Shown here piece after piece: positions 58,135 through 64,000 of a DNA stretch of 64,000 bases. The notes beneath the pieces are model-generated. The model was not told the origin of the DNA and ran no database searches. It was given only the letters and a program-made list of their open reading frames with translations. Source of the stretch: Microbotryum silenes-acaulis (taxonomy: Eukaryota; Basidiomycota; Microbotryomycetes; Microbotryales; Microbotryaceae); the NCBI GenBank assembly GCA_003665825.1, contig QPFY01000009.1, positions 434,001 to 498,000 of the forward strand, read 5' to 3'. The position numbers were made by a program, and so were the translations under genes. Within the stretch, counting starts at the first letter, position 1; each line of letters begins with the position of its first letter.

Positions 58135-61008
58135 ATGCAACAACAATCGACGTCGCGGCTGTTGCCAGCTTTCGATCCGGTCCCGACCACCACTACCACT
58201 GAGCTGGACCCTTCGTCAAGCTTGCCAGGGGGACCGGCCTCACCGGCCTTGAGCTACGCCTCTCGTTCGACGCTTTCGACTTCGTCGTCAAGCTCGAATT
58301 CGACTCCGACCTCGTTGCAGTCCACCACCTTGGGTCCTCAGGCTCGCTCGTCGTCTCTCTCCGTGGGTGTGACTCACCCCGTCTCGTCGGCAAGGACCGT
58401 GGCGGATCCTTCCCATGGGGCCGAGCACACGAACTTGGGGCAGGACACGCCGAGACGGTCGGTCGATGAGTTTGGCCCTACGAACTCGACGATTGAGGAC
58501 TGGCTCTACCCACCAATCCAGTCCGTGTGCGTACCGTACCACTCGAAGCAGGACCGACATTGCTATTATGCGTGCCGCGTGGTACCCGTACCCGACCCCT
58601 CAGTCAACAACGTTTGCTCGCCCGTCTCCTGCAATCCTTCCTTCTCGCCTGCTTCATCCTTCTCGTCCAATGGTCGCCCACCTTCGGTGACTACGGGCAA
58701 GATGGCGATGGCGAATGCCAGGGAGCCCCATACTGTGTTTCGACGCTGGAGCGAATTCGTAGATTTTCGCGCAAGGTACGCACTGATCTTTCTTTTTCCA
58801 CGTGATTGATCACCCGAGCCGTTGCGCTTGAGCCTTCCCCATTTCATTAACTGACGACCCACTTTGGGCAATTCACCCAGGCTGGCATCTGCCTTCCCAA
58901 TCGTCAACCAGCCCTTCCCGAGATCGTCTGGTTTTCCGTCCGAGCAGGGTAGTGCGGTCGCGATCCCACGCCTCTCGTCGAAAAAATCTGTGTTCTTCGG
59001 TCGCCAGACAATCCTCGACGAGCGACTCAGAGAACTCGACCTGTTCACGCGATCCCTGTTCGACTTCCCCCATCACGTCAAGAACAGCGTGTTGGTCCGC
59101 GACTTTTTCCGCCTGCGCGAGAGCGACGTCCACAGCGGAAGTTCGAGCCCCTCGCCGTCGAGCATCTCGACGCCGCCTGCGAGATCTGACTCGCCGTGGG
59201 GTGACACCCCCAACGATGGCGGCGATTCGTTCGCGCAGTTCCTCGCCGCCGCGGCCGCCAAGGACGAAGAGAACATCTCACCCAATGCGACGATCCGCGC
59301 CTTCCCACCGGGTAGAGCCCAGAAGGCTCGACCTCGGCTGCCTCTGCATGCCTCGTCGACGAACCTCCGCGTCGCCGCTTCGTCAAATGACTTGCGCAGC
59401 CAATTCGGTCATCTTCGACCCGCGCAGATGGATCGATCTGCTTCGTTCGACCCTGGGTCAGTCGCTTCGCGATCGAGTGGGTACGCCGAGTCAACGACCT
59501 CGACCATTACGCCCGTCTCGATCTCCAAGGCCCAGGCGTTGCAGCGCGTCGCGTCGCCTCTGACGACGACGGCGACGGCCAGCTCGAGCTCGAAGGCCTT
59601 GACCCAGTCCAAGGACGACAAGAAGCGACCCGGACTTCTGCGCACGTTCCGATCCCTCGGTGATTTGCGATCGTCGGCCAACAGCCAGATTGCCCCTGCC
59701 CTTCCATCCGAGCCCGTACCGCAGCTCTCGGCGTCGAGAATGCTCCGCGCGGTTACGCAGCCGATGCCGAGCCTCGTTTCCCTGGTGGCACCGGGTCCCG
59801 CTGGCCTTGCCTTGAGCGCACCACTCCAGTCGTCGAGCCCGGCCCAAAACACGTCGCCTTTCGCCTTCCCGCCTTCTAGCAACGGCTCCAGCTCCAGCCT
59901 GATGCCTCAGCCCTTGTACGCGCCAGCAATGACGCGCCATCGATCGGCCAACTCCAAGTCTTCGTCGACGTCTTCGTTCGAGGACGTGTGGGGCAGCTCG
60001 CAGCCCCACCACGCGCAGCCAATGGCCGATCCCTCGGCGGCGTTCCGACGTCACCCCTCTTCGGGTCGCGTCGATCGCGTCCCCTCGACGGATTTGCGAC
60101 CTCGACGGCCTTCGATGCCGACGCGCGGTTCGGGCAGCAATGGCTCGCTCAAGCCGATCCCGGGCCATACTTCGCAGTCGGCTTCGCTCTCGAGTCTTGA
60201 ATCGAAGCGCAGTTCGCGTTCGTCCGTCATGAGTCGATCGCTAAGCGAACAAAGTGCCGACGGCCGATGGACGCGCCGCGACTCGACCGACTACTCGTTC
60301 TCGGATCTGAGCACACCCTCGACCCCGCAGAGCGAGCTCGGCTCATCGAAGCACCAGCAGCAGCAAAAGGACCTTGAGCTGGCGTTGTCGAACAAGGTCC
60401 CCTTGCCCATGTTCTTCCCCGTTCCCCCCAAGGCATCGACCTTGCCGGCTTCGACTCGCATGGAGGCGTTCTACTCGCAAGACGGGACACCCCACACCCC
60501 CTCTGGCCGACGCCCCTCTCACGATTTCCGACCTCGAGCGACCTCGTCGTCTTCTTCGACGTCGCTGTCGTCATCGCGGCGCTTGCCGCTCGACACCATT
60601 CTCGCTTCTCCGAGGGCCGAGACGGGGCTCGCTTCGCCGGCATCCGCGACCTCGACGGGTTCCGCCGCATCCCTCTGGTCGCCCTCGTCGGCGGGTGTCA
60701 ACGGCTTACTGCCACCGCACGAGCGACCTCACGTCACGTTTAAGCTTCTGCACCCCAAGTCGAACCTCGTCGTACGCGTCAACCGCTCGAGCTTGACCCG
60801 CACGGCTCTTCTTGAACAGGCACACGCCAAGTTCGCAACCGTGGGCGTGCACCTCGAAGGTGACTGGGGTCTATTGTACCACGTTCGCTCGAGCTCGACG
60901 GCATCGTCCTCTCAAGCGCCCGTGCTCATCGTCACAGATGAAGATCTCACTTGGGTCCTCGCGCGCAGTGCGATGGTCGAAAAAATCAGTCTCCACGTCA
61001 TGGCTTGA
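58135..61008 (+). CDS. PX and PB1 domain protein (Bem1-like layout without SH3)
   Basis: ATG at 58135 (MQQQSTSRLLPAFDPVPT). A disordered N-terminus is followed by a PX domain split by one intron (about 58777-58880): YYACRVVPVPDPS, TVFRRWSEFVDFRARLASAF, then PRLSSKKSVFFGRQTILDER and LFTRSLFDFPHHVKNSVLVR with DFF. RRWSEF and the proline-rich loop fit a phosphoinositide-binding PX fold. A 500-residue Ser/Pro-rich linker leads to a C-terminal PB1 domain (HVTFKLLHPKSNLVVRVNRS, GDWGLLYHVRSSS, VLIVTDEDLTWVLARSAMVE). Bem1-type polarity scaffolds have SH3-SH3-PX-PB1; no SH3 is seen, though an undetected 5' exon is possible. Role in polarity or NADPH-oxidase-type signalling is inference. Confidence 0.85.
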
Positions 61009-61737
61009 GAGATCGAAACACCCCCCAGAATCGAATGTATGCATTTTCCCCGCACCATCAACCATCATGTATCGGTTACTTTGTTCCTCCACCCTGTGCC
61101 ACTACGGCTTTGGCGCCACACACCTTCCCCTCACCCTCCCGCTTGTGTCTTGCTTTGCGACCTCCATGCGACCGCCTGCCCGCATCGCGTATTGCTTTGA
61201 TTGTGTTGTATCACCCTCGCCCCGCCCCAGCTTTCGTCTTTAACCGCCCTCGTTGTTTTATTCTTCGTGCCGTCGTATACGATCTATGCCGGTCCCCGTG
61301 TTAAGCTGTATCGCTCTTGTCCGTTCTATCGTGTATTCCAAAACTTTCATCACGAACTTCCCTCAGATGCAAGGTTTTCAAGCTTGGAAGAACATGCTCA
61401 TTTGAGTATATGATCAGCAGATGCGAGAAAAGAGTGAGAAGTTGGAACTAATCGGCTGGCTTGGGAAACGCGATGATGCATTACGACAGCTTACGACGCA
61501 GCTCGCCGATGGTCGACGCGATTGAGCCTAGCTCTGGTCAGCTCTGCTCTGCCTGGTCTGGCTCTCCTTTTGATCACGACAGTGCCGGCGCGCGAGTCCC
61601 CACTTCCCCACTTTGACGCGTCAGTGCAACACACCTACAAGCCTTGTGCGCGTTCAGAGCTTGGAAGCTGATTTGAATCACCCGGCCTCGGCGAGTCACA
61701 GAGTTGCGTGGAGGACGTAGCTCGACCGTCTTCGTCG

Positions 61738-61771
<34 letters not shown>

Positions 61772-61829
61772 GGCGCTCCCACTTGGCCTCGCGGCATGTT
61801 CGCGATGCGTATTTCGATGCTGCAAGCGC
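61009..61829. other. Intergenic region with a hexanucleotide repeat
   Basis: 3' region of the PX-PB1 gene and 5' region of the DHHC gene. Holds (TCATCG)5 at 61741-61770. No gene seen. Confidence 0.45.
61741..61770 (+). repeat. (TCATCG)5 microsatellite in the 5' region of the DHHC gene
   Basis: Five exact hexamers. In one frame it would encode alternating Val-Ile, but that frame has no ATG before it, so it is taken as 5' UTR. Confidence 0.9.
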
Positions 61830-63476
61830 ATGGAGCGCAATGCCGATAGGTTGACAAGGAAAGGTAAGCCATCAAGATTCATTGCTCGGTGGTGCCCTCC
61901 GCTGACCCGCTTCCTGCTCACTCCTCGCAGTCGGTCCTTTGTTCATCACCGTGGCGATCATCATCATCATCATCTGCGTGTGGACATTCTTCGAGGTAGG
62001 CACCGTTTTGTAGGCACAACAGAAGACTCTGTAATCTGATACCCATCGGAATGGGCGTTCTGTAGGTAGTTCATCCCAGCAAATTCCGTGGACCGAACGT
62101 CGATTGGCCGAGCTTCCTGCTCGGCACCTTTCTGTTGCCTTATCTCGTCGTCATGTTGTGTTTCCATGTGAGTGTCACTTTCTGCACCTGAATTGATACA
62201 ACGAGGGCGATTGGACTCGAACCCTTCTTCCAACAGTACTATCAAGCTATCACCGTCCCCCCTGGAACCCCTTTCGATCCTCAGGGAGCAAACCTTGTCG
62301 ATTCGAGACCTCTGCTCGCTTGGCTCGAATGCACCCCTCTAGCATTCCTTGTCCGGTCTCAAAAATTGACCAGGACAGACAAACATACCACAAGAGCGGT
62401 CAGGGAGATCAATCTCGCTAGGGAACGCGCTGCGACTACGAGGAAGGTCGGTCGGACCGGCGATCACACGGAGACGGAGGAGCCAGGCCCTATGCCGCAT
62501 GAAGGCCATCGGGGTGCAGTAGCGAGGGTGTGCAGGAAATGTCCTTTGAGGGAGGACGGGCACCGGCCGATCAAACCAGGTAAGTTGCCGTGTACACTTT
62601 TATGATGGAGAGGCCTAGAGGCTGACACCTCCGAGGTCCGGTTGAAACCTCAACAGAGCGGACTCACCACTGCTCCGTGTGCAAAACGTGCATCCTGTGT
62701 TATGACCATCACTGTCCTTGGATCAATAGTAAGTATCAATCTAATTAAACTATTGAAACTCAAATGACGAGTGAATTTCTCTGGCGGTAGATTGCGTCGG
62801 CCTCAACAATCAGCGCTACTTCGTTCTCTTCCTGTGCAATGTCTCCGCTACGTGCGCGTTCATGTCGTACCACAGCTGGGGTTCAATGTGGATGGCAATT
62901 GCTTCTATGGACTTGGTCAGTTGCTGGGAGCATCCGCATTCCGAAACCCTTGGCAAATGTAGGACTTACAATAGACGGACCGTTGCGATAAACAGGATTG
63001 GCCTTATTGGGCGCCGACTTACTTTGTGCTGCTGCTGTGGATCATGACCCTCGTCCTCGCCCTGGCGCTGACCGTCATGACGGCATTGTGCGTTCATCAA
63101 TCGCCGCTTTTGCTTTCAAAATTAGGCAGCTGACAAGTCTTGCGATCCGTGGCGCAGTCAATTCTGGCAGGTTATGGTTGCCGAAACGACGGTCGAATCG
63201 TACGACCACAAGCATTACGCCACCATTATGGCCGCCCGCGGTCAAAAGTTTCTCAACCCTTACCACCTAGGATGGAAGCGCAACTTGCAGGTCTTTTTCA
63301 ACCTCCGACCCGAGGGGCGATATCATTGGTTGACTGTTCTCTTGCCGATACCGATCGGACCGAATGGGGATGGATGGAGTTGGAAAAAGAGAGGGGGCTG
63401 GAGAGAAGGAGCTATCGCTATGGATGAGGAATTGACGGATGAGGGAGAAACTTCGGACAGGGAGGAAGTTCGGTGA
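61830..63476 (+). CDS. DHHC-type protein S-palmitoyltransferase
   Basis: Transfers palmitate to protein cysteines at Golgi/ER/vacuole membranes. ATG at 61830 ([11 protein letters not shown]) is the first in frame. Segment 1: [20 protein letters not shown]; segment 2: [20 protein letters not shown]. The cysteine-rich domain reads [51 protein letters not shown], with DHHC at about 62702-62720. Two further hydrophobic segments follow ([37 protein letters not shown]), then a cytosolic tail with a TTxE-like motif ([12 protein letters not shown]) and [15 protein letters not shown], and an acidic end. About seven short-intron exons. Catalytic Cys and zinc ligands all present. Confidence 0.92.
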
Positions 63477-63551
63477 TTTATAGCGGATCGGATCGAATTG
63501 AAAATACCAAGCCACAGCAGTAAAAAGTCTCATTGCATCCCCTGCTATGAA

Positions 63552-64000
63552 TTAAGCGCTCCTGATCCCGGACCGATCCCTCCATTCCTCGTACCCCTGA
63601 ACGACCTCGCTCGTGATCCTCCTCCGAATACTCTTGGCCGCCTCAACCAAATGTCTCCTCCCCACAGCCTCAATTTCAATATCCTCATTCATCGCATTCA
63701 AAGCCGCGTCTTGACAGATACCCGCGATTTCGGCGCCTGAACACCCATCGGTCATGGAAGCGAGTTCTTGGATGTTGACGTCGGAGGAGATCGACATGCG
63801 ATTGAAGGCGAGTTGGAAGATTTCGATGCGGGAGGGGAGGTCGGGTGGAGCGACGTAGAGGATGCGGTCGAGTCGACCGGGGCGCATGAGAGCGGGATCC
63901 TATCGGATGAGCGTGAGAGAGAGAGCGTAAGTTGCGACCTTCGGCCTGAGAGGGAGGATGCGCAGCCCTGAAAGGACTTACGATCACGTCGGGTCGGTTC
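63552..64000 (-). CDS. AFG2: AAA ATPase Afg2/Drg1, C-terminal end (partial)
   Basis: Runs off the right edge. The exon at 64000 gives NRPDVI, then a donor GTAAGT; the next exon begins about 63900 with DPALMRPGRLDRILYVAPPD and includes IEIFQLAFNRMSISSDVNI, ELASMTDGCSGAEIAGICQD and AALNAMNEDIEIEAVGRRHL, ending DRSGIRSA at 63552. RPGRxD is the second-region-of-homology arginine-finger motif and GxSGAEI is sensor 2. This matches the D2 domain end of Drg1/Afg2 (SPATA5), the ATPase releasing Rlp24 from pre-60S ribosomes. Other type II AAA proteins are possible, but the tail with two short helices fits Afg2 best. Confidence 0.8.

Noticed and set aside
61704..61829. Extra transmembrane segment (VVVIVIVIVIVIV) at the DHHC protein's N-terminus
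   Set aside because: It derives from the TCATCG repeat and has no ATG ahead of it; the first ATG is at 61830.
62205..62240. tRNA-like string (GGACTCGAACCC) within the DHHC gene
   Set aside because: No acceptor or anticodon arms can be paired around it; it overlaps an intron/exon of the gene. No tRNA or rRNA was found in the window.

Overview
The window is nuclear DNA of a basidiomycete fungus. Genes are dense with many short GT..AG introns (about 50-110 nt), coding sequence is GC-rich, and the mobile elements are the mixture usual in that phylum (hAT, Copia, a poly(A)-tailed LINE, Helitron). I would guess Pucciniomycotina/Microbotryomycetes from gene style, but no single feature proves it.

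Layout. 0-13.8 kb is ordinary housekeeping sequence: the 5' part of a Zn2Cys6 transcription factor (-), TRM6 (-) divergent from RVB2/reptin (+), a long PH-domain protein of the Skg3/Caf120 type (+) and a leucine-rich-repeat-like protein (-). 13.8-20.6 kb is sparse and holds three members or remnants of a multi-exon kinase-like family. 20.9-23.5 kb returns to core genes (PRP38 -, bL27m +). 23.6-42 kb is a transposon-rich block: a full-length hAT element with broken transposase, a young Copia nested in an older Copia, an older Copia 3' end joined through an LTR to a Copia 5' end, a LINE 3' end, a Helitron helicase remnant, and two short palindromic elements. 41-48.3 kb has one intact member of the kinase family, two remnants, an uncharacterised gene and a second hAT 5' fragment. 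49.2-52.5 kb is core again (ALKBH1-like -, SDH3 +), followed by a kinase-less member of the family. 58-64 kb carries a PX-PB1 protein, a DHHC palmitoyltransferase and the 3' end of AFG2.

Most notable. (1) A lineage-type gene family occurs seven times here, with shared exon/intron junctions. It has a conserved central region (possibly restriction-endonuclease-like) and, where complete, a C-terminal kinase fold. (2) Two stretches of the window look like duplicates with reciprocal decay: kinase remnant / PRP38 / ALKBH1 at 20.5-23.9 kb (PRP38 intact, ALKBH1 broken) and the same order and orientation at 48.0-51.0 kb (PRP38 broken, ALKBH1 intact). (3) The 8 bp after the 3' end of hAT copy 1 are identical to the 8 bp before the 5' end of hAT copy 2, while copy 1's own 5' flank differs, pointing to recombination between hAT copies. 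(4) Two palindromic elements of different internal sequence share termini and an AT dinucleotide at both ends; one sits inside Copia coding sequence and removing it restores an in-frame join. (5) RVB2 and PRP38 each have an exon whose only coding content is the ATG.

All product names come from reading translations and motifs by eye. No database search was run. Intron boundaries are approximate unless stated.
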